The notes beneath the pieces are model-generated. The model made no database searches, was not told the origin of the DNA, and worked only from the letters and a program-made list of their open reading frames with translations. 64,000 bases of DNA from Telmatactis stephensoni (Eukaryota; Cnidaria; Anthozoa; Actiniaria; Isophelliidae), in NCBI GenBank assembly GCA_029948255.1, contig JALIZF010001576.1:365844-429843 (forward strand). Reading direction: 5' to 3'. Both the position numbers and the translations under genes were made by a program. Of the stretch, positions 48,321 through 60,370 are shown piece after piece. The number at the start of each line of letters is the position of its first letter. The stretch's first letter is position 1.

Positions 48321-49284
48321 ATGCGACGTTTGAACTAGGCCTTAAGGAAAATTCGATATCAAAGTTTTAAACAGTAGAAGCTGCGCTTGCACTTTACAAA
48401 GGAATATTCTAGATTAAAGCTTCGAAAAGATAAACTTAATGGGAAATCAACCGAAATTTGCATTGGAATGCTAAAAACAATAGAAACAAAAGGACATTGT
48501 AAACAGTAGAAACGCAAAATATATTTGTCGAGTCAACAATTAAAAACCTTCACGTTTCTTATGCAAATTAGGATAAATCTTTTTCAGACCCGTCCACACG
48601 TTTGCGTTTTAATTTGAGAATTAACGAATATTTTTTGAAAACGCTAAACAATGGTGAACGCTTTGTTGAACTGAATAGTGTTATGAGTTCATCGTTTTCG
48701 AAAGCATCCGTTTTCGGGTGTCCACACGTAGACGCAAGAACAGCGTTGTCAAAAATAAATTATTACACAACACCGTCAACTTGTACTCATTGTTATAAGA
48801 GATGGCCGGGGCAAAGTTGATCGAGGCCACGAATTTGCCAGCGACTGGGGTGGGTGGGTGGGTGGGCCGTCGATCTCCTTTGTTGGCACTGATCTTGTGA
48901 ATGAACAGAGTTTCTGAGTCTTAGAAGTCTTAGACGAATATGCACCTATTTCAAAATATCCCAAGAGACCGCAATCGACATTGCAGCGCGCTACGAGGAC
49001 TTTGGTGAACAATTATCTCTTAATTTGATTGTGTACTCTGTTTTTGAATATTGTGAAAAGTATCCACTTTTGAGAGCTTTTTCGAAAAATGCGTGTGTGG
49101 CCGAGGCATAAAACACTCGTAAACGGTTATGGTTTGCATTGTGCTGCTTGCATTCCATTGACCTACATCAATGTTCTTTTAAAAAAGTTCTTTTGAAAAA
49201 AGGTGTATCCTTCAAAAACATTTTACCAGATAAGACAAATATGCTGAGAAAACCCTTAACAGTGCCAATTTTTGAGAAAGTCTG
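48321..49284. other. Loop of the giant foldback element
   Basis: Non-repetitive centre of the element. It includes a 72-codon frame (48602-48820) without recognisable domain and a small inverted pair around CGTCCACACGTTTGCG/TGTCCACACGTAGACGC (about 48590-48735). A G-quadruplex motif is at 48847-48866. No transposase motif seen. Confidence 0.7.
48847..48866 (+). other. G-quadruplex motif
   Basis: GGGG followed by four TGGG units: five G-runs with single-T loops, the most stable class of predicted parallel G-quadruplex. It sits within a few bases of the exact midpoint (about 48862) of the foldback element. Confidence 0.8.
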
Positions 49285-51580
49285 AACTGCGATGAAGGTC
49301 GATGAAGGCTGATGAACGCAGTTGAACGCTAATGAAGGCTGATGAAGGCTAATGAAGGCTGATGAAGGTTGATGAAGATTGTTGAAGGCTAATGAAGGCT
49401 GATGAAGATTGTAGAAGGCTAATGAAGGCTGATGAAGGCTGATGAAGGTTGCTGAAGGCTGATGAAGGTTGTTGAAGGTTAATGAAGACTGTTGAAGGCT
49501 GATGAAGGTTGTTGAAGGCTGTTGAAGGCTAATGAAGGCTGATGAAGGTTGATGAACGCTAATGAAGGCTAATGAAGGCTGATGAACGCTGTTGACGGCT
49601 GATGAAGGGCGATGAAGGCTGTTGAAGGCTGATGAAGGCTGTTGAAGGCTGTTGAAGGTAATGAAGGCTGTTGAAGGCTGTTGAAGGCTGATGAAGGCTG
49701 ATGAAGGCTAATGAAGGCTGTTGAAGGCTGATGAAGGCTGTTGAAGGCTGATGAAGGTTCATGAAGGTTCATGAACACTAATGAAGGCTGATGAAGGTTG
49801 TTGAAGGTTGATGAAGGATGATGAAGGTTGTTGAAGGCTGTTGAAGGCTGATGAAGGCTGTTGAAGGCTGTTGAAGGCTAATGAAGGCTGATGAAGGTTG
49901 ATGAACGCTAATGAAGGCTAATGAAGGCTGATGAACGCTGTTGACGGCTGATGAAGGGCGATGAAGGCTGTTGAAGGTAATGAAGGCTGTTGAAGGCTGA
50001 TGAAGGCTGTTGAAGGCTGTTGAAGGCTGATGAAGATTGATGAAGGTTGATGAAGGCTGTTGAACGCTAATGAAGGCTGATGAAGGCTGTTGAACGCTAA
50101 TGAAGGCTGATGAGGGCTGTTGAAGGCTGTTGAAGGCTAATGAAGGCTAATGAAGGCTGATGAAGGCTGATGAAGGTTGTTGAAGGCTGATGAAGGTTGT
50201 TGAAGGTCGATGAAGACTGTTGAAGGCTGATGAAGGTTGTTGAAAGCTGTTGAAGGCTAATGAAGGCTGATGAAGGTTGATGAACGCTAATGAAGGCTAA
50301 TGAAGGCTGATGAACGCTGTTGACGGCTGATGAAGGGCGATGAAGGCTGTTGAAGGCTGATGAAGGCTGTTGAAGGCTGTTGAAGGTAATGCAGGCTGTT
50401 GAAGGCTGTTGAAGGCTGATGAAGGCTGATGAAGGCTAATGAAGGCTGTTGAAGGCTGATGAAGGCTGTTGAAGGCTGATGAAGGTTCATGAAGGTTCAT
50501 GAACACTAATGAAGGCTGATGAAGGTTGTTGAAGGTTGATGAAGGATGATGGTTGTTGAAGGCTGTTGAAGGCTGATGAAGGCTGTTGAAGGCTGTTGAA
50601 GGCTAATGAAGGCTGATGAAGGTTGATGAACGCTAATGAAGGCTAATGAAGGCTGATGAACGCTGTTGACGGCTGATGAAGGGCGATGAAGGCTGTTGAA
50701 GGTAATGAAGGCTGTTGAAGGCTGATGAAGGCTGTTGAAGGCTGTTGAAGGCTGATGAAGATTGATGAAGGCTGTTGAACGCTAATGAAGGCTGATGAAC
50801 GCTGTTGAACGCTAATGAAGGCTGATGAGGGCTGTTGAAGGCTGTTGAAGGCTAATGAAGGCTAATGAAGGCTGATGAAGGCTGATGAAGGTTGTTGAAG
50901 GCTGATGAAGGTTGTTGAAGGTTGATGAAGACTGTTGAAGGCTGATGAAGGTTGTTGAAGGCTGTTGAAGGCTAATGAAGGCTGATGAAGGTTGATGAAC
51001 GCTAATGAAGGCTAATGAAGGCTGATGAACGCTGTTGACGGCTGATGAAGGGCGATGAAGGCTGTTGAAGGCTGATGAAGGCTGTTGAAGGCTGTTGAAG
51101 GTAATGAAGGCTGTTGAAGGCTGTTGAAGGCTGATGAAGGCTGATGAAGGCTAATGAAGGCTGTTGAAGGCTGATGAAGGCTGTTGAAGGCTGATGAAGG
51201 TTCATGAAGGTTCATGAACACTAATGAAGGCTGATGAAGGTTGTTGAAGGTTGATGAAGGATGATGAAGGTTGTTGAAGGCTGTTGAAGGCTGATGAAGG
51301 CTGTTGAAGGCTGTTGAAGGCTAATGAAGGCTGATGAAGGTTGATGAACGCTAATGAAGGCTAATGAAGGCTGATGAACGCTGTTGACGGCTGATGAAGG
51401 GCGATGAAGGCTGTTGAAGGTAATGAAGGCTGTTGAAGGCTGATGAAGGCTGTTGAAGGCTGATGAAGGCTGTTGAAGGCTGATGAAGGTTCATGAAGGT
51501 TCATGAACGCTAATGAAGGCTGATGAACGCTGTTGACGGCTGATGAAGGGCGATGAAGGCTGAAATTAGTATATGAAGGT
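49285..51580 (-). repeat. Right arm: inverted 10-bp satellite array
   Basis: About 229 units of GATGAAGGCT, GTTGAAGGCT and AATGAAGGCT, the reverse complement of the left arm. A higher-order repeat of 728 and 715 bp is shown by identical segments starting at 49559, 50287 and 51002. The period differs from that of the left arm. Confidence 0.95.
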
Positions 51581-51712
51581 TGTTGAACTATATGAACAGT
51601 ATATGAACGGTTGTTGAACTTTATTGATGCTCACTGAATGATAACTGCGTTGTACGTGTATTGATCTGAGAATGAGTGAGCATTCCTGTATTTAGCCGCT
51701 TCTATAAAGTTT

Positions 51713-51911
51713 TGAAATAATTTCTTTCTGAATCTTTAAAGCTGTTTCTTCATTTAAATCTATTGTATATTTGCAATGAGAGGTATTTACGTAATTGGGG
51801 ATATAAAGTCTGGAGTGTTATATTCGTGATTGCGTAACTCAGACTGTTTGACCTGTCTATCCCTCTCGATCCCTGTCAACAACTTGCAACAACTTGCGAG
51901 GATTTGCTTGC
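51713..51911 (+). promoter_or_regulatory. PEX7 side of a split bidirectional promoter
   Basis: About 199 bp between the right-hand target duplication and the PEX7 start codon. With 45909-46021 it would make a 312-bp head-to-head promoter. No clear TATA box was seen. Confidence 0.45.
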
Positions 51912-54900
51912 ATGGCCTTGGTGTACCGTACCCGCAATCGACATGGCTACGCAGTGAAATTTTCACCTTATTTGGGACACAGACTTGCTTGTGCAGCTTC
52001 CCAGCACTATGGAATAGCAGGTATGGATTGAATTTGCGTGTACTCGGGTAGAATAACAGATCTGGCAGATCCCCTGTCCAGGGCAGTTTTCTTATGACCA
52101 GGTAAATGGCAATTTGTATGGTGTAGAGGCCAGGGCTGATAGACTTAGGTGCCATTTACATGGAGAGGTTTGCATCTTATCTAAGACCTGTCTTATTTGT
52201 GCTTGTAAAAGTGGCCATATATATAATATAGTATTTGGAGAAGGAGGGAATCAGGCATAATGACGTAAGATGCACACTAGTGTGCAGTACTGAAGGTACA
52301 AAGCATTTTGAGAGTTTAAAATAAAATTTGACTTTTTAGGAGATAGTGTGAATGTTTTATCTAGAAGATTCATTGTGGGTTGCAAATATTATCAAGTACT
52401 TTTTTGTCTTAGCTGCATTTACATTCACACCTCCACTTGCTCTAGGTACCCCTCGCACAGTACATACCTATAGACATGACATGCATACAGTGCTTGTCAA
52501 CTGTACCTTTCTTTGATAGGTCGAGGTACATTGTATATACTTGATGTAACACCCAATGGAATAGCATTATTTCGAGAGTAAGTAAGACTTGTATGTCAGC
52601 AACCATTCTGTAGTTAATAGACAGACTGAGAAAGTTAAATCTTTTTTCCAGTTGTAATCCTTAGAATCCTTAATCATTTCAGTATTTGTTGTATTATACA
52701 TGTAAAATAAAGACCATAAAAAAGGGTTTGCTGTGAAAATGACCTAAGTGGCTTTTTGATGGATGTCCTGAGATTGATTTTTCCAGCATAGGAAAGTTAA
52801 TTATACCATTTTATACCATTGAAAAAATATCATCAAAAAGTCACTTAGGCCATTTTCACATTGAACCCTTCATATTAAATGTGTTTGCATTGATGCTAAC
52901 ACATTCAAATTATTTAGTGATATTGGAGGCTTTTTTAATCATTGAAGTGTCTTAAATTCAATCTTTTTTCAATCCCAAGACTTGAATGGAGTGATGGATT
53001 ATTTGATTGTGCATGGAGTGAACATAACCAAGATGTTATAGTGACAGCTAGTGGTGATGGATCTCTACAGTTATGGAATATCAATAATCCACAGGTAATA
53101 CATGAAATACAGTTAATACCTTACATGTATGTACCAAGAGTAGATGGTTGTTTACACATATATATCTATTTAGATAGTGAGGGTAATAGTGAACAACCTG
53201 CACGGTACGTACAGTAAGTGGTCGGTAATTTAAGGTAACGGCCCGGGAGGGGTACTCCCTATATTGGTGTGCTAGGGATGATCGTCGTATTTTTTAGGGG
53301 TTGAAATCGCCGATTTGGTATTTTTTAGGGGTCGTCAGAGAAAATCCAAGGTTTTTCAGAAAAGATGGTATTTTTTAGTGGTACAAACAACGACACTTTG
53401 AATTAGTGCTGTTCGATTGTTTTCTTTGTCAGTTTTTTGTTTGATTTTTTGGTATTTTTAGGGGTATTTTTGAGCTGTTAGGTATTTTTTAGGGTCGAAA
53501 ATTTTGGCATTTGAGTATTTTTTTAGGGTACGTTTTGGAGGTTTCTGACGATCATCCCTAGCGTTTTGACCCTGAAGAACCCCCCCGGGGGTAACGGTAA
53601 CTGGTTGATAAGTGGTCAGTGAGGTAACAGTACTGTAAGTGGTTGATAAGTGGTTGGTACGGCAACGGAAGTGGTCAATAAGGTAATGGTAAATGGTTGG
53701 TTTAAGTAGTCAAGAAGTGTTCAGTAAGATAGTGAGTGGCCATCCGAATAAGAGAGCAAGGTCACAAATCAGACTGTCCAGGACCATATTCAATCAAGTG
53801 ATTCCAAAGGTTGAGGTTCAGTCTTTTGAGTGCAAGGTCAGTGTTCAAGCCCTTGCTTGAACCAATACTCATGGTCTTGAAATAGCTGAGGGGAAGGGGG
53901 TACATGCAGTACCTCAAAATGTTGTATTACATCTGCAAATATTTAGATCTGTGTGTCTTCTCACATTTATAAGGATATTAAATTCTAGGCCCATCCCTAC
54001 AGTCATACTCTACAGAAACCCTGAATTGAAGGCTAAAATAAATGTAAAAGGACACACACAACTTTTTACAGCGACTAGGAAATGGAATTCCATGTATGTG
54101 TTGTCTGGTCTATTACATACACTACGGACCCTTCCCAGTTGATGGCAATTGTGTACCACTGTAATGAGTTACTGTCAGTTGCATTTCCAAGTCATTACAT
54201 ACATGATTGAGACTCCCTCAACAGGGCTTTTCAGCTCAATTTACAAATCCTAACTAAATCTTATAAATCAAACATAAATGGATTAAGAATCTGGCAACTG
54301 GCAAGGAGGCAAACCAGTTGGCTATATTACAAGCATGGCCGAGAAACTGAATTTGAACTAATCGAAATTGGAACAAATCCAGTCTCAGCTAGTGGCCAGA
54401 GCGGGAATCGAACCGAACGCCAGATTGCGAGACCAACGCTCTGACCACTCGGCCATGCTGCCTCCGTCATTAAAGCTGACAGGCATAATTCAATCATCTT
54501 GATGTTTTTCAGCCACTTAAAGTTTTCAAATCACACACAGCTGAGGTATGTTAACTTGTTAAACTTTTCTACAGTTGTAATTAAATAACTTTACACGTCT
54601 AATAAATAAAATGCAGATAAATGATGATTAACCATTATTACCATCCTCACCTGAAAATTATTGGGTGTCTGTTATTTAGAGTTACCACAGGAACTCCAAA
54701 CCTATTACCTGTTTTCCGCTCGTATTACCACAGGAACTCCACACCACTTGGTTGCCCTGTTCTTATAATGTTTTACATATAATGTTATATATGGGGCTTC
54801 CTGTGGAAATTCACCAACTGTACCAATGGTAAAATGCAAATTACAAATGGAATAGATTGGTCATGTTGGACATACTTGCAAAAGTGTAACAAGTTATGAA

Positions 54901-57900
54901 AACAATCCCAATAGGCAACACCTCACGTTTGGTGGCCATAGGCTTTTATAAGGGTACACATGGAGTTTTAGTCTCCTTGTTGTACTCTCTTGCCTATATC
55001 AATATTTTTTCCCTTCAGGTTTATGGAGTAGACTGGTGTACAAACCGAGATGCCGATTTATTTTTAAGTGCATCTTGGGATAACAGTGTGAAACTGGTAA
55101 GTTTACTCTACTTGTGCTTAAAGGGTGATTCCTTAATTGTAAGGGGAAAATTCTGTGTACTTATTGACTGAGTAGGAGGGCTTTATGTAAAACTACTTGG
55201 CTTGAGGTCATGAGATTACAGAATGATTGCAGTAAAGTCCATACAGAATCAATTAGAGCTGTACATGAATATTTTCCTGGCCCAACCTAACTCGGGCAAT
55301 GAGCATTAATTTTTATCATGTGGCTCTTTTTACCATTCTATTTGAATTCTATTTTTGGATGTGATTGCTTGTCCAGATCTGGATACTAGCTTTTCCAGGC
55401 CACTTTTGAAAGTCTGTTTTTGTCCTGTCATGTGACTATTTCCAGTGGTTTTCTTAGTGCAGGCATGGTCAAATATGGGTTATATGATATAAAATGCATC
55501 TTATGACATTGTGTGATTACCGATTCCTGGTCTCTCAAGCACTAGTTACTTTTGTTGGTGAAACTACACTTTCTGTAGTGTGCCTCATGTTTGGCAGATA
55601 CTAGCTACTTCAACTCTCTACTTTAATTAGAATTTTCAAAGAAAAACACTGCGCTGGTTATAACCAGTAAACTGTATTTAACATCTATTTTATTATTCAT
55701 TATTTCTATTTCAGTGGGATCCACAAAGGCTAGAGTTACCATATGTATCCAGTTTTGCTGGTCATCAAAATGTGGTATACTCTGCATTATGGTCTCCTCA
55801 CATACCAAGGACATTTGCTTCGGCATCGGGTGACCACACCCTTGGGATATGGGATATTTCATGTCCTGACAGGCCTCAGCAGGTTATCAGAGCTCATGAG
55901 GGTGAAGTTTTGACTTGTGATTGGGCAAAATATAATGAGGTATTGACATGATTTAATTTATTAAGAGGGGAGCGTAACCCAGGGAAAACTCCCATATGTT
56001 TCAGTTGTGGATGATCATCAAGAATTTGCATCCTGTGATTTTGACCCCTAAAATGTATGACAAATATAATTCCTGTCCAAATCTCTATAATTTAAATTTA
56101 AATTTGTTTTTCTTTTTTCTTTTTTTAGCATCTTGTTGTTTCTGGGTCAGTGGACACTTTTATCAGGTAAGGAAAACGCCTTAGAGTAGATTATTTTTGT
56201 ATGACTGTGAAAATGTCACCACGACATAGTCATGGCATGGTTACAGCAGGAGCAGGAGCGGATTTAGGGGAGGGGTGCAGGGGGTGTGCACCCCCCCTCC
56301 TGAGATGACCATGATTCCTTTATGTCCCCTTGGCAGTTTCCAATTTATATGGTGGTGCACCTCCTCCTGAAGGTTATCCTGGATCCACCCCTGAGGAGGT
56401 ACTGTCATTGGGGTTGCCCTGCCTTCAGCAATTGCTATTAATATTCTGATAGCAAATATCACTGCATTGCAACCCATATTTTGTCTGACTTTAATATATT
56501 TTTTCCTGATCTGTCAATCATCTTAGGGGAATGATGATGACAACCTCTGAAACGACACTGAGAATAGGGGAGGGCAGTTGATAAAGTTTTGAATGTCTGT
56601 GGTAAAGGCATAGAAGTGAGAAAATCATGATCAATTAGTTTTTTCAATTAGTTTTTTCCAAGATTACAGATTCAAAAAATATGGGTTCTGACAGTCCAAA
56701 TTTTGCTGTGATAAACATGATTTGCATGATTGATTTTGTAGTCAAATTTTAATATTTTAACCATTTATTATTTTCAGAGGATGGGATATTCGTAACACTC
56801 AATCTCCAGCTTTTAGCTTTAGAGGCCATCAGTATGCTGTAAGAAGACTCAGGGTAATAACAAACTTTTTATCTCAAATATTTATGATGATGATGATGAT
56901 AATGATTGCACAGTTACTTGAAACAGAGTATATTCTAACTGGCCAACAAGTCCCTAGGCTTTTGTCCAGGATTGATTATAGTTTCTGTTAACACAAGAGA
57001 CTTTCTTTTAGTGCTCTCCTCACCATGGCAACATTCTTGCCTCTTGTTCTTATGATTTTTCTGTGAGAACATGGGATATCAGAGATACTTCACCACTGCA
57101 GACTATTGAACATCACTCAGAGTTTGTGACAGGACTGGACTTTAATATACATACTGAGGGAGAGGTAAGATATACAAGTAGGTTTTTGAAGTTGATTAAT
57201 TTTGATAATAGAAAACCACTGCAGTTGAAAGTTCTTCCAATGAGCTTTAGCAACAAGGATGATGAGGATGGCATAAAATAATGGCCTGAATTACAATTGA
57301 AAATACATGAATACATGCTGTGCAAATGAGCAGCAGCTGATAACATATTATTAAGAGCATTCTGCAATTACACGTAAACTACAATGCCCTGTTTTAATGG
57401 TCTGTGGAGAATGGGAACTTGAGGATGTAAACCAGTCCATTTTTTGTTTAGCCATAAGATGTCTCTTTGCATCATCTTACTATGACTACGAAAATACAAT
57501 ACAATTTTTTCTTATAATTCATATTTTTATTCCCTCTTGAGAGCAGACAATTGTCACTAACTACTTTACAAAAGAAAGTGGGCAAATCATTCTCACTGGT
57601 AATTGTATGCATAGCTGCCTACCCTCCCGGATAATCCAGGAGTCTCCAGATTTTGGGCCTTGTCTCCCGGTCTCCCAGATAAAGACCTAAATCTTCCGGA
57701 TAATCGCTCGAATCCTAAAATCACGGCCATTTTAACCGAGATATCGTCTATCTTTCGTGAAATATCGTCTATCCAACACCCCCACCCCCCCAACTGAGGT
57801 AGGAAAATCGACCTCGGAAAGCGCGCAGTGTAGCCTTGAGTACGTTTTGCCCCACTTTGAGTATCCCCCCCCCCCCCCCAACTGAGCGTGAAAATCGACC

Positions 57901-58224
57901 CAATTCTAGGAAAAAATGTTGATCTCCAGATACGGAAGCCTTGGGGGTTGGCAGCTATGTTGTATGTATGATGCCTGACCATGCAAATGGCCTACTAAAA
58001 AAAAAAATGAGCATTGGATATTTCAAGTCAACCCTTTTTGGTGGATTGCAATTAAAATTTAATTTTTTTAATTTTTATATATTTATTTATTTATTTATCT
58101 ATTTATTTATATTTTTTATTTATTTATTTATTTTTGCTATTTACAGCTTGCCGACTGTTCATTTGATGGCTTGGTGATGGTGTATAATCCTCCTTCAGCT
58201 GTTCCAAAGAAGCTTCAACACTAG
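51912..58224 (+). CDS. PEX7: PEX7, peroxisomal PTS2 receptor (WD40), 10 exons
   Basis: Exons: 51912-52020, 52520-52577, 52980-53094, 54513-54545, 55019-55096, 55715-55939, 56129-56166, 56778-56853, 57012-57164, 58147-58224. All are GT-AG and phase-consistent, giving 320 aa (human 323). PEX7 is a cytosolic WD40 propeller that binds the N-terminal PTS2 signal of cargo such as thiolase and delivers it to the peroxisome with PEX5. Seen: the N terminus [13 protein letters not shown] and QHYGIAG, then WD repeats with [92 protein letters not shown] and [13 protein letters not shown]. The start is the only Met in frame before the conserved HGYA block. AATAAA lies at 58230-58235, only 6 nt past the stop. 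Upstream neighbour FIG4 is head to head; ZDHHC is convergent. Confidence 0.95.
52723..52868. repeat. Foldback element in PEX7 intron 2
   Basis: GGGTTTGCTGTGAAAATGAC pairs with the complementary end near 52850-52868; arms about 45 bp. Confidence 0.8.
53181..53730 (+). mobile_element. Degenerate relative of the 43-kb TIR element, interrupted
   Basis: Starts GTAATAGTGAACAACCTGCAC (after GG at 53181) followed by AGTAAGTGGTCGGTAA; continues after 53590 with GTAACGGTAACTGG...AAGTGGTTGATAAG units. Both are diverged versions of the terminal and subterminal repeats at 43135-45148. The far end is not recognisable. Lies in PEX7 intron 3. Confidence 0.6.
53242..53589. mobile_element. Small hAT-like MITE nested in the TIR relic
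   Basis: The 8-bp direct repeat GGTAACGG (53234-53241 and 53590-53597) flanks inverted ends (CCCGGGAGGGGTACTCC at left; GCTAGGGATGATCGTC shared in both orientations). The interior repeats GGTATTTTTTAGGGG. The end sequence resembles that of 9029-9849. Confidence 0.75.
54193..54465 (-). repeat. tRNA-derived SINE, minus strand
   Basis: Same subfamily as 37161-37438, with A-box, B-box and TTGAGCTGAAAAGCCCTGTT tail. The 7-bp target duplication GTCATTA (54191-54197 and 54466-54472) marks the insertion; a few bases overlap the tail. Inserted antisense in PEX7 intron 3, about 40 bp from the exon 4 acceptor. Confidence 0.88.
58070..58136. repeat. (TTTA)n tract
   Basis: T-rich TTTA repeat directly in front of the PEX7 exon 10 acceptor; it may serve as the polypyrimidine tract. 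Confidence 0.75.
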
Positions 58225-58229
58225 CACTC

Positions 58230-58235
58230 AATAAA
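58230..58235 (+). terminator. Polyadenylation signal of PEX7
   Basis: AATAAA starting 6 nt after the TAG stop, which would give a very short 3' UTR if used. Confidence 0.6.
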
Positions 58236-58860
58236 CATCTTTACCTTCTTACGCAAACTGCCCATTTCAGATCACGCGACATTGTCATTACAAAGTACTG
58301 TTATTTTATGGTGAACATGTTACAGCTTAAAGCCAAAAAGTATGACCAACTAATAATGTTTTCACATTCTTTTCGAAGAGCAATCATCCAACCAGCATTT
58401 GAAGATTCTCTTATCTAGCTAAGTGTTGATAGCCCAGTTCCATTACCGGTAAATGGAACTGCAAATTTTGCTAGTCAGAGTCCACTGAGCCTCTTGAGAA
58501 AAGGCTCATTTAATATGCAGGGTTAGCCTCCTTTTCAAGAAAGACTCATGGGATGAAAATTGATTTTTGTTTGTTCTTAGTCTTTTTTTTTTTTTTTTGC
58601 TTTTCTTTCTCAAATTTTTGAGTAATCTACCTTGACTCAAGGCTTTAGAACTCTGCATCAGTGCATCTGTTGTCTGTTACAGTGATATGAACAAACTTGA
58701 AAAGGGTCTATTGGAGGGATGGTGAGACAAAAGTAAGGGAATACATTAACACTGGTCACAGTTAAAACTTTGCGCTGTAAAATATTTACATATGAAAGAA
58801 TTAACTCCTCAGAGTGGCATCATGTGGACTGAAATGGGGAAAAACGAGGAAGATAAAGAG

Positions 58861-59018
58861 CACAGGAAAAAATGTCAATTCTCAGCTTTGGTCAAACATG
58901 GGGAATCTGTTCTGTTTTTACAAGTTTGGATATTGCAGATTTCCCAAGTAAAATAGAACAGATTTCCAATTTAGACCCAGAGAATCCCCAAGTTGGGAAT
59001 TGACATTTTTTTCTTGTG
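58861..59018. repeat. Foldback element
   Basis: CACAGGAAAAAATGTCAATT pairs with AATTGACATTTTTTTCTTGTG; arms about 65 bp. Family with 16422-16617. Confidence 0.8.
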
Positions 59019-59320
59019 AAGGTCTATAAATATCCTGACTTCCGTGCTCAAAGGAAATATGCTTGTTGCTGCTCACAAAGTACTCCTGTGTAGACCAAAG
59101 GCAATGGCTGATTTTGAGATGAAAATAATACAAGTCATTGATAAAAATATTTAATGTAGTGACCACATTTTTATTGAAGAATACATACAATCACAGATTT
59201 CCCAGAAGAAATATTATATATTTGAGTTTTACAATAAATAAATTCATTGAATTCATCTAGCTTCAGACTGCAACAACAAACTGCAATACAAACTACATCA
59301 CTTTGGTTTGTAGATGAACT

Positions 59321-59602
59321 CAATGAGCTTTTTCCACCCCTTGTGTGACATTTTAATTTTTTTATCCAGCAGAAATAAAAATATAATATTTGAAAAGAGC
59401 ACACCTCGCCCTCCCACGAAACATTTCTATACAAGAAGTTTACACCAACTTTAGCCACCCATAACTTTGGTGCTATTCATCGAAACTACCTCAAAATTTC
59501 AAGTTTTGCTAACTTTGGTGTGCTGTTTTCAAATAATATTCTGACTTGTTCATGTTTGATTAAAATATAAAATGTCATGCAAGGGGTGAGAAAAGCTCAT
59601 TG
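59321..59602. repeat. Foldback element
   Basis: CAATGAGCTTTTTCCACCCC pairs with GGGGTGAGAAAAGCTCATTG. Third copy of the 24419/26401 family. Confidence 0.85.
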
Positions 59603-60101
59603 TGAGTGAATCCCGTTAAGTGCATTACAGCACAACTGAGACCTGAATCTGGGCCCCCATTATGTAAAGCACATTAGCATGGTTGTGCAGGATGGCTAGC
59701 TTTGCCAAGATCTTGATTTACCTGTGAAACACACAAAAACAGGTAAAACCGGTACAAACTCATCATCCGAAAGTTTGGTAGCTGTCACTTGACAGTTGAT
59801 TTGGTACATTATTCAATCTTTAGTTTTACCCCAAAATATCAGCACATGAGAACCTGTCCAACCTGGTCAAGCCAGACTGGCCAACAAGGATAGCTCACTT
59901 CATATAATTGGGGCCTTACATGTAGATGCAGCAGATGATTTTCTATAAGGGTTTATTTTTCTAGACTATTAGATACAAGTGTAGTATTTTTAAATGATAT
60001 TCACTGCTTTGTCTACATATTTTTAATATGTTTTAAATTTTTCATTGACCCATCAGCAGGGAAGGTGTACAAATACCTTTTTTACAAGGTGAAAAAACTA
60101 T

Positions 60102-60370
60102 TTACATACGTACAGCATCAGGTAGGTCGTTCATATATAAACTGAATAACACGGGTCCCAAAATGGAACCCTGTGGGACACAGTGAGTTACAGTTAATGA
60201 CGAGGATATTGATGTTCCAATGCGTGTGGTTTGTTCCCTTTTTGTAAGGTAGCTTTGGAACCAATCCAGGGCATTTGTAGATGTTCCTAGTGCCTGGAGC
60301 TTGTTTAGTAAGGTAGTGTGGCAGATGCTATCAAACGCCTTACTTAAGTAAGTTTGGGATATACTAATAA
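60102..60370 (-). pseudogene. LINE reverse transcriptase fragment
   Basis: Minus-strand frame with LSKAFDSICHTTLLNKLQALG and VPQGSILGPVLFSLYMNDLP, the RT fingers/palm motifs of CR1/Jockey-like LINEs (the YADD box is beyond the fragment). Under 90 residues of RT remain, so it is a dead fragment. The 58.2-61.1 kb interval otherwise holds two foldbacks and unassigned sequence. Confidence 0.8.

Larger units (their letters stand above)
46022..51703. mobile_element. Giant foldback (FB-like) element, 5.7 kb
   Basis: Flanked by the 9-bp direct repeat ATAAAGTTT (46013-46021 and 51704-51712). The outer ends CTAAATACAGGAATGCTCAC and its exact complement are inverted. Each end leads into an array of 10-bp units: (CATTAGCCTT/CAACAGCCTT)n on the left (about 46130-48320) and the reverse complement on the right (about 49285-51580). 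A loop of about 960 bp has no transposase. The architecture (inverted arms of 10-bp tandem repeats, 9-bp duplication) matches Drosophila FB elements and foldback Mutator-like elements as I know them; relationship by descent is not claimed. Confidence 0.85.

Noticed and set aside
51830..52051. The 73-codon plus-strand frame [11 protein letters not shown] as a gene
   Set aside because: It overlaps PEX7 exon 1 in another frame; the PEX7 frame has clear homology.
54896..55171. The 91-codon frame as a separate gene
   Set aside because: Only 55019-55096 is real (PEX7 exon 5); the rest reads intron on both sides.
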